Below are positions 35,988-44,681 of a DNA stretch of 64,000 nucleotides, one piece after another. A model generated the notes under the pieces. The model did not search any database. It was not told where the DNA came from and saw nothing but the letters and a program-made list of their open reading frames with translations. The position numbers and the translations under genes are program-made. The stretch is from the NCBI GenBank assembly GCA_016715205.1, contig JADKBC010000005.1, positions 151,922-215,921 on the forward strand. The letters run 5' to 3'. Every line of letters starts with the position of its first letter. Within the stretch, counting starts at the first letter, position 1. Origin of the DNA: Holophaga sp. GTDB lineage: Bacteria > Acidobacteriota > Holophagae > Holophagales > Holophagaceae.

Positions 35988-38228
35988 CTACTCGTTGCCA
36001 ACGGCGTTCAGGGCAGAACCCGCCTTGAACCACTGAATTTGCTTTTCGGTCAGGCTGTGCTTGGTCTGAATATTAACCGTTCCGCCAGCCGCCTTCACGA
36101 ACTGAACCGTTACCGGCTTGCCGGGAGCAAGATCAGCCAGGCCCAAAACGCTGACGTGATCCGTGGCTTCCACCTTGTCCCAATCCGCGGGGTCCGCAAA
36201 CACCAAGGGCAGAATGCCCTGCTTCTTGAGGTTGGTTTCGTGGATGCGGGCGAAACTGCGCACGATGACGACCTTCACGCCCAAATGCCGGGGTGACATG
36301 GCCGCATGCTCGCGACTGCTGCCTTCCCCGTAATTTTCATCACCCACCACGGCGGAGCTCAGCCCCTTGGCCTTGTACTGCCGGGCGATCTGGGCAAAGG
36401 TCAGTCCCGCTTCGCCAGTCTCAATGTTGGCGCCCTTCCCGGCTTCGCCCGTGAAGGCATTCACCGCGCCCAGAAACATGTTGTCGCTGATGCGGTCCAG
36501 GTGCCCCCGATAGCGCAGCCACTTGCCCGCAGGGGAAATGTGATCCGTGGTGGTCTTGCCCTTGGTCTTCAGGAGGAGGGGCAGGTTTACGAAATCCTGG
36601 CCATCCCATTTTGGGAAAGGCGCCAGCAGACTGATGCGCTCACTGTCCGGCGCCACATCCACCGCAATGGCATCGCCATTTTCCAGGGGTGCCACATAGC
36701 CGTCATCGCCGCCAGCAAAGCCCTTGGGCGGCAGTTCATCACCCTGGGGCGGGGCAAAACGGAAACCCCCTTCCAGGGCATCGTGCACGGGATCCACCGC
36801 AAAGCTGCCCGTGAAGGCATAGCCCATGACCACCTCCGGCCCCGCCAGGAAGGAATGGGTTTCCATCACGCCATCATTGCGGCCGGGAAAGTTGCGGTTG
36901 AAGGTGCTGATGATGGAATCCGCACGCCCTGGCACGGCATCCGATCGGTGCCACTGGCCGATGCAGGGTCCACAAGCATTCGTGAGCACCACGGCGCCCA
37001 TCTGCTGGAAGGTGTCCAGAAAGCCGTCCCGAGCAATGGTCTGGTACACCCGTTCGGAGCCCGGCGAAATGAAGAGAGGCACCTTTGCCTTCAAGCCCGC
37101 AGCCAGGGCTTGGCGCGCCAGACTTGCTGCCCGGCTGATGTCCTCGTAGGAAGAATTGGTGCAACTACCGATGAGCGTGGCGCGCAGTTCCATGGGATAG
37201 CCCTTGGTCTTGCCCTCGGCCGCCATGGCCGAAATGGGGCGGGCCAAATCGGGCGTATGAGGTCCCACCACCATCGGTTCCAAAGCCGATAGATCGATCT
37301 CCACCACTTCGTCGAAGAACTTGGCAGGATCGGCCAGCACCTCTGGATCCGCCTTCAACAGGCCACCCTGTGCCGCGGCCAGATCCGCCAGTTCGGCGCG
37401 GTTGGTACCCCGCAGATAAGCCGCCATCTTGGCATCGAAGGGGAAGATCGAGCTGGTGGCACCGAGTTCCGCGCCCATGTTGCAGATGGTGGCCTTGCCT
37501 GTGCAGCTCAGGCTCTCGGCGCCTTCGCCAAAATACTCCACGATCTTGTTGGTGCCGCCCTTCACCGTGAGCAGGCCGCAGAGCTTGAGGATCACATCCT
37601 TGGAAGAAGCCCACCCGGACAACTTGCCCGTGAGTTTCACACCGATGAGCTTGGGGTGCAGCACTTCCCACGCAAGGCCCGCCATCACTTCACCCGCATC
37701 GGCGCCGCCCACGCCCACGCCCATGAAGCCCAGGCCCCCCGAATTCGGCGTATGGGAATCGGTGCCGATCATCAGGCCGCCCGGAAAGGCGTAGTTCTCC
37801 AGCACCACCTGGTGGATGATGCCTGCGCCGGGTTTCCAGAAACCGATGCCGTATTTCATACCCGCCGAAGACAGAAACGCGAAGACTTCGCGATTTTCAT
37901 CGAGACCACGGGGCAGATCCTTTTCCGCACCGTCGCGGCCCTGGATCAGGTGATCGCAATGGATGGAACTGGGCACCGCCACCCGTTTGCGACCCGATTG
38001 CATGAACTGGAGCAGCGCCATCTGGGCCGTGGCGTCCTGCATGGCCACCCGGTCCGGCCGCAGCACCAGCATGGCCTTGCCCCGCTCCCAGACCTGCGTG
38101 GCGAAATCATCGGCATGAGACACCAGGATTTTTTCCGCCAGGGTCAGCGGTCGGCCGAACTGCTGGCGCGCCTGCGGAACGGCTTTCGCCATTCGAGCGT
38201 AGAGGTTTTTCGCAAGTTCGAGGGACAT
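35988..38228 (-). CDS. acn: Aconitate hydratase (mitochondrial-type aconitase A)
   Basis: An aconitase of 746 residues. The Fe-S ligands are visible: Cys in 'LIGSCTNSSYED' and the CxxC pair in 'NACGPCIGQWHR'. 'SIHCDHLIQG', 'IGTDSHTPNSGGLG' and the C-terminal swivel domain 'YGEGSSREHAAMSPRHLG' are present. Length and motif spellings fit the mitochondrial-type branch rather than AcnB. It interconverts citrate and isocitrate. First gene of the acn-gltA operon, so the two consecutive TCA steps are expressed together. Confidence 0.95.
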   Translation of the reverse strand: MSLELAKNLYARMAKAVPQARQQFGRPLTLAEKILVSHADDFATQVWERGKAMLVLRPDRVAMQDATAQMALLQFMQSGRKRVAVPSSIHCDHLIQGRDGAEKDLPRGLDENREVFAFLSSAGMKYGIGFWKPGAGIIHQVVLENYAFPGGLMIGTDSHTPNSGGLGFMGVGVGGADAGEVMAGLAWEVLHPKLIGVKLTGKLSGWASSKDVILKLCGLLTVKGGTNKIVEYFGEGAESLSCTGKATICNMGAELGATSSIFPFDAKMAAYLRGTNRAELADLAAAQGGLLKADPEVLADPAKFFDEVVEIDLSALEPMVVGPHTPDLARPISAMAAEGKTKGYPMELRATLIGSCTNSSYEDISRAASLARQALAAGLKAKVPLFISPGSERVYQTIARDGFLDTFQQMGAVVLTNACGPCIGQWHRSDAVPGRADSIISTFNRNFPGRNDGVMETHSFLAGPEVVMGYAFTGSFAVDPVHDALEGGFRFAPPQGDELPPKGFAGGDDGYVAPLENGDAIAVDVAPDSERISLLAPFPKWDGQDFVNLPLLLKTKGKTTTDHISPAGKWLRYRGHLDRISDNMFLGAVNAFTGEAGKGANIETGEAGLTFAQIARQYKAKGLSSAVVGDENYGEGSSREHAAMSPRHLGVKVVIVRSFARIHETNLKKQGILPLVFADPADWDKVEATDHVSVLGLADLAPGKPVTVQFVKAAGGTVNIQTKHSLTEKQIQWFKAGSALNAVGNE

Positions 38229-38420
38229 GGGAACTCCTGGGGCGGGGCTTCATTTTATTGGAGGAAGGAAATCGCAGGATTGTTCCTTGTCATCCGAACA
38301 ACCTGCCTTTAGCAAAGGTCAGGAAGAACATCGGTTGCAATCTTAAAGTAAGCGTCATTCCAAGCTCGCAGGGGCCGGAAGTCAAGGAAGAAACGCACAG
38401 TGGGTCACGCTTTCCCGAAA

Positions 38421-38495
38421 AAATTTCAACGAATGATGAAATTTGCCTTGTCCGGCCAAACGATGAGCTCCATAATTCAACGGTTGATGAAATTC
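38421..38495 (+). promoter_or_regulatory. TetR-operon promoter with two operator-like repeats
   Basis: Site 1 (38421-38444) is a perfect 8-base inverted repeat, AAATTTCA-N8-TGAAATTT. Site 2 (38475-38495) matches site 1 at 17 of 21 positions and contains TCAACGGTTGA. The sites are 51 bases apart, close to five helical turns. Between and over them lie TTGTCC (38448-38453) and CATAAT (38471-38476), 17 bases apart, a good sigma-70-like pair. A repressor on site 2 would cover the -10 box and the start site. This predicts that the TetR protein encoded next represses itself and the export operon. Confidence 0.75.
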
Positions 38496-38504
38496 GGAGT
38501 CGAT

Positions 38505-39182
38505 GTGAACCGAATCCTTACGCCCCGCACCCGGGGACCCAAAGCGACCAAGGTCCATCAAGGGCATCTCCTGGATGCGGCCCTGGCCGTTTTTGCTCGG
38601 GAAGGCCTGCGTGGGGCAAGCATCCGGGCCATTGCCCGGGAAGCAGGCTGCGATCCATCCATGCTCTACTACCACTTCCAAGGCAAAGAAGGCATGTTTG
38701 AAGCCCTCTTGGAACGCAGCATCGGCCCCGTGGTGACCGAACTCCTGGCCCTCAAGGATCCCAAGGATCCCCGGTCCGTGGCGGAGCGGTTGTGGGGCGT
38801 GATCTGCATCTATCACCGCCACCTGGGGGAAAGCGAAGGCCTCCGTGGTTTGTTGCGTGGGGAAATCATTCGGGGCGCCGAAGGCATCCGGGAAAGCATT
38901 ACCAAACGAGTGTTTCCAGCCCTCGGCGCCATTTCTGATCTGATCCGTTTTGGCATCGAACGGGGCGACATCCGTCCGGACACCGCCCCGCTGTTTGCGA
39001 CTTTTTTCCTGGCCCGCATGGAATTGGAAATCCTGGATCTGATCCCTGTGCTCGGCCCACGGGTGGCAGGCATTCCGGCAGACCAAGCCCTTCCCATGGC
39101 TGAACGGGCTTGGTTCCGCCTGTTCTGGCGTGGCATCGCCACCCGCCCCGAAGAACCCCTGCCCTTTCTGAATGAATCTTAG
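38505..39182 (+). CDS. TetR-family transcriptional regulator
   Basis: A regulator of 225 residues. The N-terminal helix-turn-helix is typical: 'LLDAALAVFAREGLRGASIRAIAREAGCDPSMLYYHF', quoted in part as 'GASIRAIAREAG' and 'SMLYYHFQGKEGMFEALL'. The C-terminal ligand domain resembles the CecR/YbiH group by context only. I chose the GTG at 38505: GGAG lies five bases before it, and the predicted promoter and operator end just upstream. Earlier in-frame starts (38400, 38466, 38487) would lie upstream of or inside those elements. First gene of an export operon; the inducer is unknown. Confidence 0.88.
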   Translation: MNRILTPRTRGPKATKVHQGHLLDAALAVFAREGLRGASIRAIAREAGCDPSMLYYHFQGKEGMFEALLERSIGPVVTELLALKDPKDPRSVAERLWGVICIYHRHLGESEGLRGLLRGEIIRGAEGIRESITKRVFPALGAISDLIRFGIERGDIRPDTAPLFATFFLARMELEILDLIPVLGPRVAGIPADQALPMAERAWFRLFWRGIATRPEEPLPFLNES

Positions 39183-39192
39183 GAGCAACCCC

Positions 39193-40182
39193 ATGCGTCC
39201 AAAATGGAGCACCACCCTGGCACTTGTCCTGCTCATCGGCGGCACCAGCTTCTTCACACTGGCTTGCCGTGGCAGTAAGGGCGCTCACCTCAAGCTCACC
39301 GGCAACATTGAAGTGATCCAGGTGGAAGCCAGTTTCCGGGTGGCGGGGAAAGTGCTGGAACGCCCGGTGGACGAAGGACAGACCGTCCAGGCCGGTCAGT
39401 TGCTGGCCCGCCTGGATGCCAAGGATCTTGAGCAGCAGGTCGCCATGCGCCGCGCCGACGCCGCCACGGCCAAGGCCGCGTTGGAGGCGGCGCTGGCCGG
39501 GTCCCGCACGGAGGAGGTGGAAGCCTCGAAAGCTGCACTAGAACAAGCCAACGCCGATCTGCGCAGGCTCGAACCCGATGAGGCCCGGCTGCGGGATCTG
39601 CATCAGAAGGGCATCATTTCCGTGCGCGATTACGAGGCCAGCAAAGCCAGCCTGGAGGGGGCCCGGGCCAAGGTGAGACAGGCCGACCAGCAGTTCACCC
39701 TCGTAAGAAAAGGACCTCGGAGTCAGGACTTGGATATGGCCCGGGCCCGCTTCGAACAGGCCCAGCAGGCCCTGGGGTTGACCGAAACCCAACTGGGCTA
39801 CGCAACACTCACCGCGCCGACCGCCGGCGTGATCCTGTCCAAGAATGTGGAGCCACTGGAATACGTCGCCCCCGGAACTTCCGTTGTGACCCTGGCCAAT
39901 CTCGGCCAGGTATGGCTGCGCGCCTATGTGGAAGAGGCCGATCTGGGCCGGGTGAAGGTGGGGCAAAAGGCCCTGATCGCCACGGATTCCTATCCCGGAA
40001 AGCGCTACGAGGGGCGGGTGTCGTTCATCGCATCCCAGGCCGAGTTCACGCCCAAAAGCGTTCAAACCGTCAAAGAACGCGCCAAGCTCGTCTACCGCAT
40101 CAAGATCGATATCCCCAACCCGGCCATGGAGCTCAAACCCGGCATGCCGGTGGATGCCGAGATCGCCCTGGACGGCCAGTGA
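39193..40182 (+). CDS. HlyD-family periplasmic adaptor (membrane fusion) subunit
   Basis: A protein of 329 residues with an N-terminal hydrophobic segment ending in 'TLAC', a possible lipoprotein cleavage site. It has a biotinyl-lipoyl-like half motif ('VDEGQTVQAGQLLARLDAKD'), a long coiled-coil hairpin (about 80-195) and the second lipoyl half ('LTAPTAGVILSKNVEPLEYVAPG'). The layout is that of YbhG/HlyD adaptors, which link an ABC exporter to an outer-membrane channel. AGGAG precedes the ATG at 39193. Its stop overlaps the first ATPase gene (TGATG). Confidence 0.92.
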   Translation: MRPKWSTTLALVLLIGGTSFFTLACRGSKGAHLKLTGNIEVIQVEASFRVAGKVLERPVDEGQTVQAGQLLARLDAKDLEQQVAMRRADAATAKAALEAALAGSRTEEVEASKAALEQANADLRRLEPDEARLRDLHQKGIISVRDYEASKASLEGARAKVRQADQQFTLVRKGPRSQDLDMARARFEQAQQALGLTETQLGYATLTAPTAGVILSKNVEPLEYVAPGTSVVTLANLGQVWLRAYVEEADLGRVKVGQKALIATDSYPGKRYEGRVSFIASQAEFTPKSVQTVKERAKLVYRIKIDIPNPAMELKPGMPVDAEIALDGQ

Positions 40183-41102
40183 TGGAAGCTGTCCGAACCC
40201 AGGCGCTTTCGCGTCGGTTCGGGGATGTCCTCGCCCTGGACCAACTCAGCCTCGCCGTGACTGAAGGCGAAATTTTTGGTCTCGTGGGGCCGGATGGCGC
40301 AGGCAAAACAACCACCATGCGCTTGCTGACGGGGATTCTTCAACCCACCTCCGGGGAAGCCTGGGTGGACGGCCTTCATGTGGTGCGCGAAGCCGAGCCC
40401 ATCAAGGATCGCATCGGCTACATGGCCCAGCGCTTCGGGCTGTACCCGGATCTCACGGTGCTCGAGAACATCGATTTCTACGCAGACCTCTACGAGGTGC
40501 CCAAGGCGGGCCGGAACGAGCGGGTGGAACGCCTCCTGGCCTTCAGCAACCTCACGCCCTTCAAGCGCCGCCAGGCGGGCAATCTGTCCGGCGGCATGAA
40601 ACAGAAACTGGGCTTGGCCTGTGCCCTGATCCATACGCCCAAGGTGCTGTTTCTGGATGAACCCACCAATGGCGTGGACCCCGTTTCCCGCAGGGATTTC
40701 TGGCGCATCCTTTACCAATTGCAGCAGGAGAAGGTGACCATCTTTGTGTCCACCGCCTACCTGGATGAAGCTGAGCGCTGCAACCGCATTGGCCTCCTTC
40801 ACCAGGGCCGCCTCCTGGCCTGTGACACCGTGGATGGCGTCAAAGGATTGCTGAAGGGCGCCCTGCTGGAAGTGCGTTGCGACCAACCCCGCACAGCAAC
40901 CACCGTCCTCCGGTCCGCCAACCTCGGCACCGTGGCACTCTTCGGAGACCGCATCCATGTTCTGGTCGAAACGGCCGACCAGGGACAAACGGCCGTGGAG
41001 GCCATCCTGCGAACGGGCAACATCTCCTGTCAAGGAGTGCGGGTGATCGAACCAACCTTGGAGGATGTATTCACCTCAGCCATCCCAGGTGGTGCAGAAT
41101 GA
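40182..41102 (+). CDS. ABC exporter ATPase subunit 1
   Basis: A nucleotide-binding protein of 306 residues: Walker A 'GPDGAGKTTT', Q-loop 'YMAQRFGLYPDLT', signature 'LSGGMKQKLGLA', Walker B 'VLFLDEPTNGVD', and the D-loop and C-terminal extension typical of drug/ABC-2 exporters. The H-loop position reads 'VSTAYLDEA', with Ala where His is usual, so one of its two ATP sites may be weak. With the next gene it forms the equivalent of the two halves of E. coli YbhF. It overlaps both neighbours by one to four bases. Confidence 0.9.
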   Translation: MEAVRTQALSRRFGDVLALDQLSLAVTEGEIFGLVGPDGAGKTTTMRLLTGILQPTSGEAWVDGLHVVREAEPIKDRIGYMAQRFGLYPDLTVLENIDFYADLYEVPKAGRNERVERLLAFSNLTPFKRRQAGNLSGGMKQKLGLACALIHTPKVLFLDEPTNGVDPVSRRDFWRILYQLQQEKVTIFVSTAYLDEAERCNRIGLLHQGRLLACDTVDGVKGLLKGALLEVRCDQPRTATTVLRSANLGTVALFGDRIHVLVETADQGQTAVEAILRTGNISCQGVRVIEPTLEDVFTSAIPGGAE

Positions 41103-42061
41103 GTCCCTTCGCGGTTACCCTCCACAACCTAGAGCGACGATTTGGGGATTTCATCGCCGTGAATCGGGTCAGCCTGGACGTGAAACGGGGTGAGATCTTT
41201 GGCTTTTTGGGGCCCAATGGCGCCGGAAAATCCACCACCATTCGAATGCTCTGCGGCCTGCTCGAACCATCCGGTGGTCACGGTAGCGTGGTGGGCTTTG
41301 ACATCCTCACCCAGCGGGAAGAAATCAAACGCAGCATCGGCTACATGAGCCAGAAATTCAGCCTCTACGACGATCTCACCGTGGAAGAAAACATCGATTT
41401 CTACAGTGGAATCTATGGCATCCCCCGCGCAAAAAAGCCGGAACGGAAAACGTGGGTGCTGGACATGGCCCACCTGCAAGACCACCGCACCACTCAGACG
41501 GGCATGCTGCCGGGGGGCTGGAAGCAACGGCTTTCCTTGGGTTGTGCCCTGCTCCACGAGCCACAGGTGCTCTTCCTGGATGAACCCACCTCGGGGGTGG
41601 ATCCCCTGAGCCGCCGTACCTTCTGGGATCTCATCTACCAGTTGGCGGGCCAGGGTGTGACCGTGTTCGTCACCACCCACTACATGGAGGAAGCCGAGTA
41701 CTGCGATCGCCTGGGCCTCATTTATCGGGGCGAACTGGTGGCGCTGGGCACGCCGGAGGAAATGAAGGGGCACCTTATGGTGGATCAGGTGCTGCGCGTT
41801 TCCTGCGACCGCGCCCATGAGGCACTGGAAGTGGCTGCGGCGGTGGAGGGAGCCCGGGATGCGGTGCTCTTCGGGCGCGATATCCACCTGATGACCGCAG
41901 ATGCGGAAGCCCTTGCACCTCGGTTGCGCCTTGCGCTTTCGGCGGCGGGCTTTCAGGTGGAAAGCATGGAACGCATCACGCCTTCCCTGGAGGACGTTTT
42001 CGTGTCCCTTATTGAGGCCAGGGATCGCGCCGACGGTGACCAGCAGGAGTTCAAGGCATGA
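41099..42061 (+). CDS. ABC exporter ATPase subunit 2
   Basis: A nucleotide-binding protein of 320 residues: Walker A 'GPNGAGKSTT', 'YMSQKFSLYDDLT', Walker B 'VLFLDEPTSGVD' and a proper H-loop 'VTTHYMEEAEYCD'. The signature motif is altered to 'LPGGWKQRLSLG'. Together with subunit 1, whose signature is normal but whose H-loop lacks His, this looks like an asymmetric heterodimer with one canonical and one degenerate ATP site (inference from motif pairing). It overlaps the upstream and downstream genes by four bases each. Confidence 0.9.
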   Translation: MSPFAVTLHNLERRFGDFIAVNRVSLDVKRGEIFGFLGPNGAGKSTTIRMLCGLLEPSGGHGSVVGFDILTQREEIKRSIGYMSQKFSLYDDLTVEENIDFYSGIYGIPRAKKPERKTWVLDMAHLQDHRTTQTGMLPGGWKQRLSLGCALLHEPQVLFLDEPTSGVDPLSRRTFWDLIYQLAGQGVTVFVTTHYMEEAEYCDRLGLIYRGELVALGTPEEMKGHLMVDQVLRVSCDRAHEALEVAAAVEGARDAVLFGRDIHLMTADAEALAPRLRLALSAAGFQVESMERITPSLEDVFVSLIEARDRADGDQQEFKA

Positions 42062-43212
42062 GCGGCGCTCCGCTAGGACTGAACTTCCGTCGCCTGGGCG
42101 CCGTGGCCCGCAAGGAATTCCTCCATGTGTTGCGGGATCCGCGTGCCCTGGGTATCGCCATTGTCCTGCCCATGGTCATGCTGATGATCTTCGGCTACGC
42201 CCTCACCATGGATCTCGATCGCGTGCCCCTGGCGGTCTGGGACCAGAGCCGCACCCCACAAAGCCGCGAACTGGTGGGTCGGTTCGAAGGTTCACGGTAT
42301 TTTGCGGTGGTTACACGTGCCAACGATTATCAGGACGTGACTGAAGCCATCGATCACGGTCGCGTGATGATGGCGTTGATTCTTCCCGTGGATTTCGGCC
42401 GAAGGGTGGCCTCGGAACGAAAAACCCAGGTGCAGGTGCTGGCCGATGGCAGCGATGCCAACACCACCACCCTCGCGCTTTCCTACGCCGAGTCCATCGT
42501 GCGCACCTACTCCCAGGAAATCCTGGTCGAAAAGGCCAAGCGCTTAACGGGGCGGGCGCCTTCCCTTCCCTTGGAACTGCGCGCGAGAGCCTGGTTCAAC
42601 GCCGATATGGAATCGCGCATCTTCATCGTGCCGGGCCTGATCGCGGTGATCATGATGCTCATCAGTGCCCTGCTCACCTCGCTCACCGTGGCCCGGGAAT
42701 GGGAAACCGGCACCATGGAGCAACTCATTTCCACGCCGGTCCGACGCAGTGAATTGATACTTGGCAAACTCGCGCCATACTTTGCCATTGGCATGGTGGA
42801 CATGCTGCTCTCCGTGCTGGCAGGACGCTTCCTGTTCGATGTGCCGATTCGGGGAAGCCTGCTGCTGTTGTTCGGCGTTTCCGCCGTGTATCTGGTGGGC
42901 GCCCTGGCCCTGGGCATTTTCATCAGCACCATGGCCAAGACTCAGCTCCTGGCCAGCCAGGCGGCCTTTGTGGCCACCTTCCTGCCCGCCTTTCTGCTTT
43001 CGGGGTTCATGTTCGATATCGGCAACATGCCCAAGGGCATGCAGGTGGTCACCTATTTCATTCCGGCGCGGTACTTTGTCACCTTCCTTCGCGGGCTCTA
43101 CCTCAAGGGCACTGGCCTTGCCCAGTTATGGCCGGAATGCCTGCTGATGGTGGCCTTTGCGGCCCTCATGCTCATGCTCGCCATCCGCACCTTCAAGAAG
43201 CGCCTGGCCTAA
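42058..43212 (+). CDS. ABC-2 type permease subunit 1 (YbhS-like)
   Basis: A membrane protein of 384 residues with the ABC-2 layout: one N-terminal helix ('ALGIAIVLPMVMLMIFGYAL'), a large extracytoplasmic domain (about 45-175) and five C-terminal helices. The family motif appears as 'REWETGTMEQLISTPVRRSELILGK', quoted in part as 'REWETGTMEQL', and 'FMFDIGNMPKGMQ'. It exports an unknown substrate, plausibly a toxic compound or drug. The start overlaps the ATPase 2 stop (ATGA). Confidence 0.92.
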   Translation: MSGAPLGLNFRRLGAVARKEFLHVLRDPRALGIAIVLPMVMLMIFGYALTMDLDRVPLAVWDQSRTPQSRELVGRFEGSRYFAVVTRANDYQDVTEAIDHGRVMMALILPVDFGRRVASERKTQVQVLADGSDANTTTLALSYAESIVRTYSQEILVEKAKRLTGRAPSLPLELRARAWFNADMESRIFIVPGLIAVIMMLISALLTSLTVAREWETGTMEQLISTPVRRSELILGKLAPYFAIGMVDMLLSVLAGRFLFDVPIRGSLLLLFGVSAVYLVGALALGIFISTMAKTQLLASQAAFVATFLPAFLLSGFMFDIGNMPKGMQVVTYFIPARYFVTFLRGLYLKGTGLAQLWPECLLMVAFAALMLMLAIRTFKKRLA

Positions 43213-43221
43213 GGAATTCCG

Positions 43222-44352
43222 ATGCTTGAACGTCTCTACCACATGCTCGTCAAGGAATTCATCCAGGTGCTGCGCAACCCTCGGATGCGGGCCGTCATTT
43301 TTGTGGTGCCCGTGGTTCAGGTGCTCATCATCGGCTACGCCGTGAGCACCGATGTTCGCCACGTGCCCATGGCCGCCTACGACCTCGACCGCACGCCTTC
43401 CAGTCGCGATTTGTTGGCACGCTTTGAAGGTTCCGGGTGCTTCGATCTGGTGCGGCGGATCAGCCGTGAAGGAGAAATCCAGTCTGTGCTTGATTCGGGA
43501 GAAGCCAAGGCCGTGCTGCGGCTCAACCGGGGCTTCGAGGAAGAACTTCAGGGGGGACGGAGTGCCGTCATTCAACTGTTGCTGGACGGCTCGGATTCCA
43601 ATACCGCCAGCGTGGTACTGACCTACGCCTCGCGCATCAGCGCCGATTTCAATCGCGCCATCATGGAGCAACGCTTCTCCCGGTCGGCAGGTATTCGCCT
43701 GGAAGCGGAGCCGATCGCCTTTGTTTCCAGGGCCTGGTTCAATCCGAACCTCGATAGCCGCAATTTCTTTGTGCCCGGGGTGCTGGCCATGCTGGTGGCC
43801 GTGGTCTCCATCATCCTGTCCAGCATGGCCATCGTGCGGGAGCGGGAAATCGGCACCATGGAACAGATCATGGTGACCCCCATCGGGCGTCTGGAATTCA
43901 TCCTGGGCAAAACCATTCCCTTCGCCCTCATCGGTTTTATCGACGTGGCGCTCATCACCCTTGTCGCCGTGTTCTGGTTCAAGGTGCCGCTTCTGGGCAA
44001 CCCCTTGATTTTGTTTCTTGGAACCGGGCTTTACCTGCTCAGCACCCTCGGTGTCGGACTCTTCATCTCCACCGTGAGCGCCACCCAACAGCAGGCCATG
44101 ATGACGGCGTTCTTCTTCATGCTCCCCGCCTTCATGCTGTCGGGCTTCGTATATCCCATCGCCAACATGCCCCAGGCCGTGCAGTGGGTGACGTATCTGA
44201 ATCCCCTGCGCTACTACCTGGTGATCATCCGGGGCGTGTACCTGAAAGGCCTAGGTGTACATGTGCTCTGGCCCCAGATGCTGGCCCTGGCCGCGCTTGG
44301 CACCGCCATGCTGGCCCTTGCCGCAGGGCGATTCAAGAAGACCATGGCGTGA
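43222..44352 (+). CDS. ABC-2 type permease subunit 2 (YbhR-like)
   Basis: The second permease half, 376 residues, with the same topology as subunit 1 and clearly paralogous ('RNPRMRAVIFVVPVVQVLIIGYAV' against the first helix of subunit 1, 'REREIGTMEQIMVTP', 'GFVYPIANMPQAVQ'). AAGGA precedes the ATG. It starts 9 bases after subunit 1 and is the last gene of the TetR-HlyD-ATPase-ATPase-permease-permease operon. The order matches E. coli ybh genes except that YbhF is split into two genes. Confidence 0.92.
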   Translation: MLERLYHMLVKEFIQVLRNPRMRAVIFVVPVVQVLIIGYAVSTDVRHVPMAAYDLDRTPSSRDLLARFEGSGCFDLVRRISREGEIQSVLDSGEAKAVLRLNRGFEEELQGGRSAVIQLLLDGSDSNTASVVLTYASRISADFNRAIMEQRFSRSAGIRLEAEPIAFVSRAWFNPNLDSRNFFVPGVLAMLVAVVSIILSSMAIVREREIGTMEQIMVTPIGRLEFILGKTIPFALIGFIDVALITLVAVFWFKVPLLGNPLILFLGTGLYLLSTLGVGLFISTVSATQQQAMMTAFFFMLPAFMLSGFVYPIANMPQAVQWVTYLNPLRYYLVIIRGVYLKGLGVHVLWPQMLALAALGTAMLALAAGRFKKTMA

Positions 44353-44380
44353 TGAGAAGGGTGTTGGAACCCGGCGAAAA

Positions 44381-44584
44381 GATAGCCACGAAGGCACACT
44401 AAGCAGCCTGGCGGCGGGCATGAAGAGGTGTGTGAACGATTCCAGCCATCTTGTTCTCCTTCAAAGGAATCGAACCTAATCCCTCCAAAGGAATGGTTTC
44501 CCCCCAAAAAGCAAATTTGCCGGGGATGGCCAAGCGTACTGTGGGTCGGAAAGAGATAACCGCTTCGCGTTTCTTCGTGGCGAT
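44381..44584. repeat. Degenerate long inverted repeat in the export operon / DUF4382 gap
   Basis: GATAGCCACGAAG at 44381-44393 pairs, with one mismatch, with CTTCGTGGCGATC at 44572-44584. The core resembles the left arm of the element at 54411-54475 (both carry ATAGCCAC after an A-run). The rest of this 329-base gap (44353-44681) holds no gene, only the terminator at 44636-44664. Confidence 0.5.
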
Positions 44585-44635
44585 CGAAATGGTCGGGGTG
44601 CAGCAGTTACTTCAGCATCATGGAAAGAGCCATAG

Positions 44636-44664
44636 AAAAGGGCCGCGACATTCGCGGCCCTTTT
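44636..44664 (-). terminator. Rho-independent terminator after the DUF4382 gene
   Basis: A 13-base perfect stem (AAAAGGGCCGCGA and complement) with a 3-base loop, 17 bases beyond the stop at 44682. It is symmetrical enough to act also on transcripts from the export operon. Confidence 0.88.
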
Positions 44665-44681
44665 CCTCAGTGCTTTGGGAA

